The notes under the pieces are model-generated. The model was not told the DNA's origin. It made no database searches and saw nothing but the letters and a program-made list of their open reading frames with translations. From Armillaria gallica (taxonomy: Eukaryota; Basidiomycota; Agaricomycetes; Agaricales; Physalacriaceae): a stretch of 64,000 bases of DNA. The stretch covers positions 1,178,001 through 1,242,000 of the forward strand of contig JBANDB010000004.1 in NCBI GenBank assembly GCA_037576215.1, written 5' to 3'. This document shows positions 1-11,926 of the stretch, one piece after another. Both the position numbers and the translations under genes were made by a program. Each line of letters opens with the position of its first letter. Position 1 is the first letter of the stretch.

Positions 1-2
1 AC

Positions 3-1511
3 AATGATTTCAGGAACAGAAGGTCAACGACTAACGTGCATGCAAACCTAGTTAGATGGTCTAGTAATCTTCCACCTCCTCCATTTCCGAGAGACGACTC
101 CAATGTGACAAAAAAAGGGCTTACTCCCAAACAAAAGGGTGCCTGACCCTGCCAGCACTGCAGAAGTGATCAACACTGGGACCCCAAATCTAAGCACCAC
201 AGCAAGGCCATGCGGACAGCTCATACACGACTTGCTAGCACAGATGCTGATTACCTTGAGGCCCAGGATCAGTACGATGATTTGTACTATGGACAGGATG
301 AGGAACATACCGAAAATCAGCCAGCATCAGAACAGGATTTTGATGATGCCCTCCAGACTACTGAGGCTTCCTGCAGTCTCGTGAATACTCACAAGAACAG
401 TAGCTCAGCCCTGGAGGGTGAATTTGGCATGAGTTCACTGACTCAAGCCTCAAATCCTCAAATGTACAAGACTTTGACTATGTGTGCAATGAAAACCGAG
501 TATAATAAACCTGCATTGAATCGACAGAGTCGACAAAGGTTAGCAAAGGAGATCGGAAGAATGTCCTACCTTGTTAAAGCAACTGAAGGTGACCAGTCTA
601 GTAACAGGCCACTCATCGAGATGAGAAGGCTCCAAGAAAGACCATCAGGATGCACCTTCTTAGGAAGCAAAGCCACACAAACCTTGGCATGCATCAATGA
701 AATAGATGGGGACATTATCAAGGTTGTCATTGACTCAGGATCTGACATCACATTAATCTCACAAGAGAGCCTGCAAGCATTAAAAAGATCAGCTAAGGTA
801 TGCCCAGGACAAAAGATTAACCTAATCTAAGTTACCGGAACTTCTACTATTTCTCAGTACATGAATTTAGATTTATTATTTGAAACTGACCAGGGACCTG
901 TAAAAATTAACATTGACACATATGTGGTACCAGGAATGACTACACCGTTCATTCTCAGAAATGACTTCATGGACCAATATTCAATCTCAATGCTGCGACA
1001 TGATGGTGAGTGTTTCTTGACATTCAGAGATACCAATAGGGAACTAAGGGTGGAAAATTCAACCTCGCCTTTGCTTTTAGACAAGGAAGGGAAAACCTTT
1101 AGAGTCTGGGTTCTCCCTATTGAGAAGGGCACTGTTTCTAAGCTGGCAGCCCATCAGAAGTCACAAAGGATCAAGCGGCGAATTCACATTCGACAAAGGG
1201 AAGGAACAGTTCATGCATGTAGACGAGTTGTAATCCCACCTGAATCTTGTATTAGAGTGCTTGTGGACCTTGATATTGATCTGGGGCACACTGATGTGTT
1301 TATCAAAAGGCATATTCAATACAATTCAGATGGTAAGCAATTTTACGGCTCACCAGATTCACTTCTCTCTGCAGAACAGTCATTTCTGCATATCTCTAAC
1401 TTCTCTGATGTACCCATAGTTATTGCACAGGGTCAAGTAGTCAGGAGGTATCACAATCCTTGGAATTGGTTAGACAAAAAAGATAAAGATGTGAAGAAAG
1501 AGATAGCATGA
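3..1511 (+). pseudogene. Element 1 Gag C-terminus and aspartic protease region
   Basis: Frame +3 is open apart from stops at 144 (TGA), 828 (TAA) and 1509 (TGA). A degenerate zinc knuckle of the Gag nucleocapsid lies at 150-191: Cys at 150 and 159, His at 174, but Ser (TCT, 189) where the last Cys is expected. The retropepsin motif [12 protein letters not shown] is at 726-761 with the catalytic Asp codon at 732-734. The region after it fits the linker between protease and reverse transcriptase. No frameshift is needed anywhere, so the lesions are point changes only. The Gag start and capsid part lie outside the window. Confidence 0.8.
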
Positions 1512-3347
1512 GAAAATCAGGCCACAATACTTCGACTGATGGCCCGAATACAAGACTAGTCAGATGTGGCTAGATCATGTGCTTCCATTCAATCAGTAAG
1601 TGATGTCACTTCTAAAGCAGGACAAAATGCATCAGAACCTGATGACCCATCAGTGCAGGAGCCCATGGAAGGAGGGCCAAAAACAGCAGAGTTTCCCCCA
1701 GAGGATCAGTCAATGGCAGAGTTCTTTGATCTTCTTGGTATATCTCCAGGTTTGAAGCTAGAACAACAAGCATCTCTTGAAAGGATCCTGTTCAACAATT
1801 GGTTGGCATTTGGATTAGATGGAAGACTAGAAAATCACAATGCACTTGTTAAAATTGAACTCAAACCTGGTTCTGAGCCAGTCTCGTTACCTCCATTCCC
1901 AGTTTCTCCGGCTAATCGGGAGGTTATGAATCAGCAGATAGATGCCTGGATACAGCTTGGAGTAATCAAGCTGTTGAAAAGCCCATGGGGAGCACTGGCA
2001 TTCATAGCCTACTGAAATAATAAGCCAAGGATGGTCATAGACTATAGAAGGTTAAATTCAATGGTCATTCTGGATGAATTTCCACTGCCAAGACAAGAGG
2101 ACATTATGCAGGCCTTGAATGGATCGCAATGGTTGACAACTTTGGACACATTATCAGGATTCATGCAATTAACCATGCATCCAAATTCTAGGGAGCAGTT
2201 AGCTTTTCGCTCACATTGGGAGTTATGGCAGTTCATGCATATGCCCTTTGGGTACCGCAATGGACCCAGCATATTCCAACATGTCATGCAAAATGTGCTT
2301 GTGCCATTTCTTTGGATTTTTGCGCTAGTATACATAGATGATATTGTCATATTTTCTCAAAGCTTTGAGGATCATCTGCAGCATACTGAGTTAGTTTTGC
2401 AAGCCATGATTGCTTCTGGGATTATGTTGTCCTTACCAAAATGTCACTTTGCATATCAATCCTTGCTACTTCTAGGACAAAAGGTCTCTTGTCTGGGAAT
2501 GTCAACGCATAAACAGAAGGTAGAAGCTATATTGATGCTGGACATACCAAAAAATGTTCACAAGCTTCACACATTCTTAGGAATGATGGTGTATTTCTCC
2601 ATGTACGTTCTGTTTTATGCCTGGATAGCCCATCCGTTATTCCAATTACTCCGGAAGGGGACAGAATGGAACTGGATGGAGCTACATCAAGAAGCCTTTG
2701 ACTTGTGTAAACAAGTACTTTTGAATGTGCCAGTACGAGGATATGCTAAGGTGGGACAAGCATACTGTGTCTATATGGATGCATGCGATTATGGATTGGC
2801 TGGCACCCTGCAACAGGTACAACCCATTAAGATCAAGGACCTAAAGGGTACAAGGACTTATGAGAAGTTAAGAATTGCTCATTCTAAAGGAGAACCAATT
2901 CCTTCACTTGTAATGACTCTTTCTAAAGAATTCAATGACATACCTACAGCCAGATCTTGGGACAAGGGCTTTGAAGAAACTACAGTCCAAGTTGAATGTG
3001 TTATCACTTACTGGTCTTGTGTTCTGAAGTCTGCAGAACGGAACTATTCACCAATGGAGAGAGAGGCTCTTGCCCTCAAAGAGGCATTGATTAAGTTTCA
3101 GCCACACATAGAAGGTGAACATATTCTCACGGTAACAGATTATGCAGCATTAACATGGAGCCATACCTTTCAGAATGTAAATCAGTGACTACTTACGTGG
3201 GAAGTGGTATTTTTGGCCTTTCCAAATTTACACATCGTTCATCATGCTGGTTGAGTCCACTCAAACGTTGATCCGATTTTATGACTAAGGTGAAGAGTAC
3301 CCCCAGAATCAGGACCAGCATCTGATCCTGTAACATCGGTAGACTTA
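1512..3347 (+). pseudogene. Element 1 reverse transcriptase and RNase H
   Basis: Continues the same frame with stops at 1557 (TAG), 2013, 3186, 3252, 3282 and 3291 (all TGA). Reverse transcriptase motifs are present in order: MVIDYRRLN (2031), TLDTLSGF with the first catalytic Asp, MPFGYRNGPS in place of the usual MPFGLTNAP, and the YIDD box at 2331-2342. RNase H follows, with YMDACDYG near 2775, a MEREALAL segment near 3055 and TDYAAL near 3136. The stop at 3252 falls in the stretch before VHSNVDP, where related elements normally carry Arg. This fits CGA to TGA changes. The enzyme cannot be made as written. Confidence 0.88.
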
Positions 3348-5177
3348 TTGTGCACTGAAGAGGATCCTCTGAGAAATATGTTCACAGAACTGGGTGGTAA
3401 GTTTGAAGAAAAGTTACTTACAGTTGCAGGGAAATATGTGAAAACAGAGTCAGCTGGGAATCCCATTAATCTTGACATTGATCTTGGAGATATAGCGATC
3501 AATGAAAACCAGGGAATCACTCTAGTGCAAGTCAATGTTGTCACTGCTAGGAACTACAATATCCTTATCAGCATGGAAAAGGGAGAAGTGGAGCGATGGT
3601 GGCAAGCATACGAAGATGATCCATTATTTCGAGATGTCATAGGCTCCAAGCAAGATCCCAGTGACTTCATAAGTCCTAAATACCCCCAGTACTATTACTC
3701 CGACAATGGACTAATATATTTTGAGGATGGCCACGGAAACAATCAATTATGCATACCTATCAACTTGAGGTTAGAGATAATGGTGGAATCGCATAACTCA
3801 TTGACTGAATCAGCACACGGTGGCTATCACAAAAATTACAATCGACTGGCGAGCTCACACTATTGGCCAGGAATGTCACAAGATCTAAAGAAATATGTAA
3901 ACACTTGTGACATATGTCAAAAGGTAAAACCTCACCGGCATGGTCCCATTGGCCTACTCCAACCAATCCCCATCCCAACACGCCTGTTTGAAGTAGTTTC
4001 TATGGACTTCATACCTGAACTACCAGAATCATCAGGACATGATAACATTCTAGTTATAGTGGATAAACTCACTAAATTCAGCATATTCATCCCATGTAGC
4101 ACGAAAATCAATGAAACCGAGACAGCTGAGCTATTCTTTCACAACATCATATCTAAATTCAGAATTCCAGTGCAAGTAATTACTGACCGAGATATGTGCT
4201 GGAAAAATGGGTTCTGGAAAGAGACATGTCAACTCATGGGGATGAAATGTGCTTTGACAACATCGCACCACCCCCAAGCAGATAGGCAAATGGAGATCCT
4301 AAATCAAGGATTGGAAATCACATTAAGAGCATACATCAGACCCAAATGTGACAATTGGGCTGAACTCCTGGATGGATTAAGTCTGTCCTACAACACCACA
4401 CCACATATGGCTACGGGATATTCACCAGCCTTTCTCCTTTATGGCTACCAGCCAACCACAGAGTCTTCGCTACTCACACATCCAGCATATATTCCAAGAC
4501 CAATCGGAGACACTGTGGCTCAGGGGGGTAAACCAGATGAAATTCACCAGAGTCATGAGGACAATCGTGCTGTCGATCTGGTTGAGCAATTTGAGGCAGA
4601 ACGATCCCAAGCAAAGGATGCTTTGGCCTTGAGCAGGGCATATCAGGAAAGAAATTATAATAAAGGGAAGCTACTCACAGAATTTAAAGGAGACCTAGTG
4701 GTAATAAATCTCCATAGCCTCGAAATGCTCAAAGCACAGAGTGGGAGAGGAAGGAAGTTACTGACAAGGTACAATGGCCCATTTGAGATCAGTTATAAAA
4801 TCAGTCCCATGACCTATCAACTCCGGTTACCTGCCAAATACAGAATCAATCCTGTCATCAACATCATCCACCTCGAAAAGTACAATGCCTCCCCTCCTGA
4901 GTTCAATGACCGTCCACGAAAGCACATACATGCAGAAGACATTGAAGATCTCATACAAGAAGTCAAAATTGAAAGGATAGTTGCAGAAAAGATGTTTCGA
5001 GGTGCAGGAAAGCACAAGCGCATCTGAAAATACAAGGTACACTTCAAAGGGTTTCCTCCTAATGAGGATGAGTGGAAAACTAAATAGGAGCTCAAGAACG
5101 CACCATACATCCTCGAGGCATGGATCAATCACTGGACCAAGACTCCAGCTCTCAGCACCGGGGATAATTCAGCATGA
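3348..5177 (+). pseudogene. Element 1 integrase with chromodomain
   Basis: A 559-codon open stretch (3348-5027) encodes integrase. The zinc-binding HHCC part lies near 3790-3930 (HNSL, GGYH, CDICQK). The DDE core has Asp in VSMDFIPEL (about 4000), Asp in ITDRD (about 4180) and Glu in MEILNQ (about 4290). After the TGA at 5025 the same frame continues with a chromodomain (KYKVHFKGFPPNEDEWK, then ELKNAPYILEAW), broken again by TAG at 5085 and ending at 5175. A chromodomain after integrase defines the chromovirus branch of Ty3 elements, where it guides integration to marked chromatin. All three catalytic acidic residues survive. Confidence 0.88.
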
Positions 5178-5314
5178 ACTCATGCTGCGAAGCTATTCTC
5201 ATCCAGTACCAGAGTACTCAACTCATGTAACACTACCATCTCCACTACATCGTCATATCGCTGCCACTTTAATTCTGTTTCCTTCCATGAATTTCCCTAT
5301 CCTATGGCTTTCCG

Positions 5315-5324
5315 CATATAAAAG
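5315..5324 (+). promoter_or_regulatory. TATA-like box upstream of the post-pol ORF
   Basis: The sequence CATATAAAAG lies about 85 bases before the ATG at 5407 and downstream of the pol stop. Its position would suit a separate promoter for the post-pol ORF. This is inferred from position only. Confidence 0.4.
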
Positions 5325-5406
5325 CTCTTCTAATCTATTCAACGAAACACCAACTCGACCCAAGCCTTATTTTCAAATTCTGCCAACACTCTCATACTTC
5401 TACACC

Positions 5407-6226
5407 ATGTCCTGCTCTCTCTGCTTGAACAACGGTCACTCCCTCGTCTCTTGCGATGCAGTCCACACCTCCCAGCACCCACTCATCATCCGAGAGCTTC
5501 TCAACCTGCTGCCTCAGAGCTGAATGTGGACCTATGTCGCTGCCCGCTTGAGGCAGATACTCGCAGTGTTGCACGATGACCAGATAATTGTGCATGTCAC
5601 ACCAGAAGGAACCAAGTACCAATTTAAGGAGATTCTTGCCCAGAATCTCTGGCAAGGTTGCCAGGCTCTTATCGATGTGGTAATGTATGCTGCCAACCAA
5701 ACTTACCCAACAAGCACTATCCCTATGGCAATCAATCACCCTCGGACTCTCCCAGAGGCCGCACGTGAGAAACTGGATCTTGACAGAAAGGAGGAATTCA
5801 TGCTTGAGAGCATTATCTCCTTCTGTCACAACTTTTCCAATGAAGTCTATCATTCTGTGGAGGAGCTATGGAAACACTTCCGTTTGTTCCAAGTCAGTTC
5901 CAATATTTCTTTTTACTCCTCTTTCATCCTACTTACACATTCCCACAGATGGTCATTGAAAATGTCCTCCATTGGATTGTGAAGCACATCCAAAAAAGCA
6001 TTCATCTCAGGCTTGATTCGTGGGTGAATTGGGGAGGAGCTTGTGGGTGTAGCATGGTTGAGTTCCTTGATGAAGTATCGCCCAATATGATTGCCAGGGA
6101 GGCTGCTGCGCATGGCATCACTACTGCAGAACTTAAATGTCGATATATCCCATACACTGGGCTCGCAGTTCTTCTGTACATCACGCCTATTGATCCTTCC
6201 TTTTACGACAGCTTCAACAAGCAGCA
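5407..6226 (+). pseudogene. Element 1 post-pol ORF with N-terminal CCHC zinc knuckle, 5' part
   Basis: Begins at ATG 5407. The first residues contain CSLCLNNGHSLVSC, an exact C-x2-C-x4-H-x4-C zinc knuckle. The frame has one stop (TGA 5521) and then runs open to 5892. A typical short intron (5893-5948, GTCAGT..CACAG, 56 bp) joins it to 5949-6226. The coding frame then meets the CAGCA duplication of element 2 and resumes in frame at 16278. Total length would be about 300 codons. It lies between the element 1 chromodomain and its 3' LTR, so it is probably an accessory protein of that element. I do not recognise the rest. A trapped host gene is the alternative. Confidence 0.6.
6222..6226. repeat. 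Target site duplication CAGCA, left copy of element 2
   Basis: Identical to 16273-16277 on the other side of element 2. Confidence 0.9.
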
Positions 6227-6649
6227 TGTAAGACCTGAACTTTAATCAAGGGTACATAATTGGCTGTATTGTGTTCGTACAGTCACCAATTAGTCCTGTG
6301 GTGATTAATGATCAAGACTGACGCTTTAGTGCTTAGCGAGAAGGAATGTGTTTTGGTATGAATAAATGTTAGCTCAAAGCTAGGGAATATACAGCTTTGA
6401 GTACACTACTTATATACTAAAGTGAGGGTCCTAATAAGTCCTAAAGATGAGGGTACCGTGTTAGAAAGTGAATAAGCCAAATACATGGTAGCCGAGAATA
6501 ATACACGTTGGGCGAGTGTGACTGTGTAGCGATGTGAAGATTTATGAAGACTTCTGTGAAGTTGCAGATCTAAAGATAAGATAAGGTAAGTGCCAAAGAT
6601 AAGATAAGATAAGAGGCACTTAGGTAAAGAAAATGAATAAATTGTAACA
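6227..6649 (-). repeat. Element 2 3' LTR
   Basis: In the sense (minus) direction it starts TGTTACAATTTATTC and ends GGTCTTACA. In sense order it holds repeated CTTATC motifs, a TATATAAG box, and a TAGCTTTGAGCTAA segment about 33 bases later that matches the primer-binding site. Same length as its partner at 15850. Confidence 0.93.
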
Positions 6650-6662
6650 TTACCCCCCTGTT
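6650..6662 (-). other. Element 2 polypurine tract
   Basis: Sense sequence AACAGGGGGGTAA lies directly before the 3' LTR start TGTTAC, the normal place for the plus-strand primer. Confidence 0.8.
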
Positions 6663-6862
6663 AAGGCAGGTGTCCCAACTGCTGTTAGCTTCAATCCTGT
6701 CATTACTTTCTCACAATGCCTGGACACAATGTTAGTGCCTCTGCCTCAATGGCTGCGATCCTCCTTTCTTTGTTCCCTATATGCAAGGGCCCGAACAAGG
6801 AGGAGGAATTTTGTTATCAGGTGGATGTGGAAGCGGTAAGTCTGGTAAACTTTTTCGTGTCG

Positions 6863-7154
6863 TTATGGTATTTCTGTTGGTTCAAATGGCGATTTCATGT
6901 CTGTCAAAGGATTGTCGTGGCCACCAAGCCAATCCCAGTCTAGCTGTTGGTTGTACGACACTTTTCATCTGGTGAATGGATCTGTATAGGATTGCCAATC
7001 TCCTGTTTCATGCTTGGTACGATTCACCCTCTCAGCGAGGTATTCGTTGAGGAGTTCTTTGGCATCCATGTTATCCTCCCATACCCAGCTGTTGGATTCT
7101 GGTCCGTATCCTTTCCACTTGACGAAGTAGTCTGTGACCCAGTGCCATGGTTCC
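6863..7154 (-). pseudogene. Element 2 pol C-terminus (second half of chromodomain)
   Basis: In sense order it reads GEPWHWVTDYFVKWKGYGPE and on to a TGA at 6965, then further in frame to TAA at 6863 (ending PTEIP). This matches the end of element 3 pol. The upstream half of the chromodomain lies at about 8843-8910, on the other side of the 7159-8837 insertion. Confidence 0.85.
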
Positions 7155-7158
7155 CCGG

Positions 7159-8837
7159 TGAAGAGACTCTGTGCGCACAGGCTAGAAATGCAACAGTGTC
7201 GAAGACACTGATCACACCCACACCCAACACTACACACACAAACCCTCAAGTTCTTGGGGGGATATTATGCGATAGAAGCAGATTGAAGCAAAACAACTAA
7301 ACTCTCAGAATATACAATACACGCGTATAGCAATAGCGCGCATCACGTATCTAGATCTCTCTAAGTCCAAAGGCTTTTATAACAAGAGGCGTGACCAATG
7401 TCACTGGGCCTCAAGGCAAGGTGTACTACAATACACGATACGTCGCCACACACCCACAAAACCCTCAATAAGTCGCGCGCGTCACACACAGGTAACCACA
7501 ACAACCTAAACACACTCTAAACACAACTAAAAGCTTGCGCTCTAAGCAGAGACCCTTCACAAAACGTCCACTCAAGCCACAGGATTTGAACCTATGCACT
7601 CAAGCTTCCAAAACCAATCGTAGACCCACAGGGTTTGAACCTATGCCGATCCAGAGACACAATAACCAACTAAACCCCGTCCGACAAGCCAAAGGGTTTG
7701 AACCTGTGCCACCTGTAGCGCCGCACGTTAGAAGAAGGCCTCTGTACGAACACTAATCAGACCAAAGGGTTTGAACCTCTGCCGCCTGTAACACTGCACG
7801 TCACAAGAAACCCTCAAAACTCAAGAGCGCGTCCGCAATGACACAATATCTCTTATTCTCAGGGTAGAGTGCAGTCAACCAATCACTCAAACCATACACG
7901 AGTCCCCGCTAAGCAAGTCCCCTGCTAAGCAAGTCCCCCGCTAAGCTTTCTACGCCTCGTGCGCAACTCAATTCACTCGGTATGATATCAATTCTAGGTT
8001 TATTCTCTCGCTCAAAGTTACAAACTAATCCTGCTGCTAGGGCATCAAGCTGGAGGCTTGTGCACGACTACAACAGGGGTCCGAAACTTGTACACTATAA
8101 GTACACTGCGCTATTTATCTATTTTATGTCCTACAAATTTGTACCACCAAATATAGTATTATTTAAGCTGCGGGGTACTTTTGCCTGCGTCCCGCGCATG
8201 TTGCAATTATCACGCCATAGCTTGGCACTGACTCAGGAGTCTGGCCCGGGGCCAGGTCCTGTCTCTGAGTGTCACGGCATCGGTTACCAAGGCTATGACA
8301 TGTGGGTTGACATCAGTTGCCATATCCCCGGAGTTATAGCCTACCCTGCAACTTCTTATTTCGCTTCCTAGTATTCTCACAGGGAATTCCATTGTAGTGA
8401 GGGCAACGTGCTTCTTGTCTAGGCCTCGCACATTTCGGCTGAAGCCCGGAACTTCAGATTTACTTGAGTTCTGACATCTCAAGGTCTAGAACTCTAAGCT
8501 CCGGGCCTGCCATGCCTTGCGCATCATAGATCACTGCTACGCGAAGTCTTAATTACCCCACAAGCATGTCCCGCACTATTCTTAGCACACGTATGCTTTG
8601 CCTTGTCAGAGCACTCAGTGTCAAGCACTGGGACTTCATACCTAGTACAGCCTTTCTAGTACCATTCTCAGGTTAAGCCATGCGCTCCACCCAGCTTTAC
8701 TCTGGTAATATCATTACTGGCATTATAAACACTGCGCTCTGTTGCTTTCATCATTGCCTTCATGTCTGGGCATTATTGCCTGTACTCATTTGTACAATTC
8801 GCAAATTTACATGCGTGAATGCTTTTCAAGCGTGTCA
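7159..8837. mobile_element. 1.68-kb TG..CA insertion inside the element 2 chromodomain (possible solo LTR)
   Basis: Comparison with element 3 pol shows that the chromodomain should read KVRGKA-GEPWHW without a break. Here 1679 bp intervene. The insert begins TGAAGAGACTC, ends GCGTGTCA and is flanked by CCGG (7155-7158) and CTGG (8838-8841), a 4-bp duplication with one C/T difference. It has no long reading frame. TG..CA ends and a short duplication suggest a solo LTR or small non-autonomous LTR element. It contains four GGRTTTGAACC repeats (see separate entry). No partner copy is visible in this window. Confidence 0.6.
7575..7800 (-). repeat. Four imperfect repeats with a Pol III B-box-like core
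   Basis: GGRTTTGAACC occurs at 7582, 7631, 7694 and 7767. Its reverse complement, GGTTCAAAYCC, is one base from the tRNA B-box consensus. The second unit also has GGGTTTAGTTGG (minus strand), close to an A-box, 36 bases before its B-box-like core. The arrangement suggests tRNA-derived (SINE-like) units in tandem. No complete cloverleaf was found, so these are not called tRNA genes. Confidence 0.45.
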
Positions 8838-10369
8838 CTGGCTTTTCCCCTGACTTTGCACTCTCTACTGTCGAGGACTTTCTCGACTTTGTAGTGCTCT
8901 TCACTGTCAATGAGATCTGGTGGTGGTGGGGGCGGCTGCTCTTGGTTTGGGAATGCAGGTGATGTGTATGGTGTAAGGAGTACTTCGTTAAATACTGGAT
9001 GGATATGCCAGTTTGTCAGGAGCTTTAATTTATATGCTGATGCTCTGACCTTTGTGATGATGGGGAATGGGCCTGTTCATTTGTCTGTGAGTTTATTCTT
9101 GGGACATGGGAGATTGAGGTTGGTCGTGTCGAGGCAAACTTTGTCTCCTACTTGGTATTCAACTGCAGGTCATTTCTTTTTGTCGTATTGGGCTTTCATC
9201 TGGTCAGCGGCTTTCTCAAGCGCTTGCTTTGCTTTGGCATGGATTTTTTGCATCTGTGAAACAAATGTGGTTGAGGCCGGTGTTCTGAAGGGTGCTCAGG
9301 GTTTTGCACCTGGGAGGATTTCAGCATTATAGCTGTAGTTAACCTCGAAGGGACTTTTTCCCATAGCAGAATGCATGCGGTTGTTATGAGCGAAGGCTGC
9401 AAGGGAGAGCCATTCGACCCAGTCGTTCTGGAGGTGATTGACGAAGATCTGGAGGTATTTTTCAACCTCCTGATTAACTCGTTCAGTCTGTCCATCAGTC
9501 TGTGGGTGATAGGCGGTGGATATGTTTGCCTTTATTTGGAGCAAGTCATAAAGGTCTTTCATGAACTTGGAAACAAACACAGTGCCTCGGTCGCTGATGA
9601 CGACTTGTGGCATCCCATGCTTGGCATAAACTTCGTCTTGTAGGATTTTGGCCCACCCTTCCGATGACATCTCTGTAGTACATGTGACAGGTATGATTTC
9701 CTTGGAGAAGCATTCAATGATCATTAAGATTGCGTCAAAACCGTTGCACCTAGGTAAACCAGTAACCATATCGACAGAAATATGAGTCCATGGTCAGGAG
9801 GGTATGGCGTTGAGATGAAGGAGTGCTGTTTTTGCTTGCATGCTCGACTTGGTTTGTTGACACGTTTCACAAGCACGGACGTAGTTCTCAATGTCCTTTT
9901 TCATCCTTGGCCACCAATATTCTCGTAAGATGAGTTCTTTAGTCTTTTCAATGCCGGGGTGTCCTGCTGTGATGTGGTTGTGAAATATCGCGATGATTTC
10001 TCCTCATAACGCATGGTCTTGGGGAATATAGATACAGGAATCGTAATAGATTAACCTGTTATCTAGCTTCATCCCTCGATCATGGTTGAGAGACATGGAG
10101 ACATTCTTGTCCCATTGGTGGTGGTTGAGCATGGCTTGCTTGATCTTGGTATGGATCTCCTCGATCGTGGGCATGACTAGTGCCCGGAAGTGCTCAGGTT
10201 TGAGGACTATCACTTCATCGTTGTCCTCCTTTCCCTGCTTGTGGTCTGCTCATCAGCTTAGTAGGTCAGCCTTCTTGTTTGCTGGTCCCGGTTTGTGGTG
10301 CAGCGAGAAATGGTATTTGGCAAGCTCAGTTACCCAATGCGCTTGGCATCAGTTGAGCTTTTGGGGCTT
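8838..10369 (-). pseudogene. Element 2 integrase and start of chromodomain
   Basis: The minus-strand frame matching element 3 integrase is broken by several stops. The longest piece (9296-9769) holds the DDE core, including VISDRGTVFVSKF and HPQTDGQTERVNQE. Another piece (10004-10213) precedes the HHCC region. The first half of the chromodomain (EHYKVEKVLDSRECKVRGKA) lies at about 8843-8910 and stops at the insertion. Reading frame is kept through most of the region, so decay is mainly by substitution. Confidence 0.85.
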
Positions 10370-11926
10370 TCAGAAATACTGCAGATTTTGATGATCTGTC
10401 CATATCTTGAAGTCCTGAGCTGCACCCATTAGGTAGTGCCTCCACTCGTCCAGGGCTAGCATGATTGCCAGCAGTTCATTGTCATAAATTTCATAATTTT
10501 GTTCTGTAACTGTGAGGGACTTGGATAGAAATGCGACTGGGCACCATTTTCCATCCTGTTCCTGTGACAATACAGCACCTATCGCTCCTTCGCTTGCATC
10601 CGCCTCTATGCGGAACTTGCCTTCCTCTGTGGGTATTGCCAGTACCACTTCTTCGACCAGCAGTCTCTTCAACTCCTCAAATGTGTCCTGTTGCGCTTTT
10701 CCCCATTTCCATGGATCGTTTCCTGTCAGCTGGGTCATCAGTTTGACAACCTTGCTGTATCCTTTGATGAAACACCAGTAGAAATTGGTAAAGCCTAAGA
10801 ACGACTGAAGTTGTTGTTTCTTGGCTGGCACAGGCCACTCCACTATTCCTGCGATTTTGACTGGATCCATCCGGATGCTCCCTTCACTGATGATGACTCC
10901 GAGGTGCTCTGTTTCCAAAGTTTCGAACTCGCATTTCTCCACTTTAAGGAATAGCTTGTTCTTTTGGAGGAGTCTTAGAACCTCGCATGTGATGCAACGA
11001 TGCTCCTCTTTCGTTTTGGACATGATTAGGATATCATTGAGATAGACAGTGATGGCTCCTGATGCAATGAGATCTTTAAAGATGTCATTCATCATCCACT
11101 GGAAGGTGGCGGGCGAGTTGGTGAGCCCAAAGAACATAACCATGGGTTCAAACAACCCTCGATTAGTTCTGAATGCCGCCTTCCACTTGTTGCCGCTTTT
11201 AATGCCAACGTTATTGTATCTCCATCGAACGTCAAGTTTGGAAAAGTACTTGGCACCTCGTAGTTTGTCCATCAGCTCCGAGATGAGTGGAAGCGGGTAT
11301 CAATTCTTGATTGTCATCTCGTTAAGCTTACGATAATCTTGTACTGGTCGCAGCTTGCCATCCTTTTTCTTAACAAAGAAGAAAGGTGAAGCCATGGGCG
11401 ACTTGGAGGGTCGTATCCATCCGCTCGAAAGGTTCTCGTCTAAGAACTTGTCGAGCTCTGCCTGTTCGTTTCGATTAAGATGATAGACCTTGCAATTGAG
11501 ATTGGCGCTCGCGTTTGGAGTGAGTTCAATAGCATGGTTCCATGTCTTTGGCTCAGGAAGTTTGTCGAAATTGTCTTTAGAAAACAAATCGTTGAAGTCC
11601 TGACACCACTCTGGGACCATTTCTTCAAATGTTTGGGTCTTTTTGTCTGCATTGGCTGCGGCAGCCAAGTCATTGGCGTGATGTGTGCATATGAGAATGG
11701 CTCATGTGAAATCTATTGCGAGGATGGTGTCTCCCTCTTCCAGCTCTTCATCCCACCTGTTGTCAGGGTCTGCATTGGGTAGTATGAATGGGTTCTTGTG
11801 GCATTCGCATCGTGCAAACGTTAATCCTCCTGTCTTCCAATTGATGATCGGATTATGCTGGGTTAACCAGTCATGACCGAGGAAGATCTGTTTGTCACCA
11901 AGATCTGTTAGGGCTAGATCTATTCA
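10370..11926 (-). pseudogene. Element 2 reverse transcriptase and RNase H
   Basis: Pieces 10370-11272 and 11300-11668 are in one frame and separated by single TGA stops. They encode KLRPVQDYRKLNEMTIKN, YFSKLDVRW, the polymerase box and the RNase H segment IEADASEGAIGAVLSQ. The polymerase box reads YLND (11033-11044) where element 3 has YLDD, so the first catalytic Asp of the pair is Asn. The codon change GAT to AAT follows a C and fits CpG decay on the opposite strand. Enzyme activity is therefore lost even apart from the stops. Confidence 0.88.

Noticed and set aside
5392..5853. 153-codon minus-strand frame at 5392-5853
   Set aside because: It is antisense to the post-pol ORF, which has a start, an intron, a zinc knuckle and a frame continuing past the insertion.
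7620..7680. tRNA gene on the minus strand
   Set aside because: The A-box- and B-box-like motifs are only 36 bases apart and I could not fold an acceptor stem or anticodon arm. Kept as a tRNA-like repeat.
9371..9643. Open frames on the plus strand across the pol regions of elements 2 and 3 (for example 9371-9643, 48507-48815, 49684-49953)
   Set aside because: They are antisense to well-supported pol domains and are repeated in both elements only because pol is conserved.
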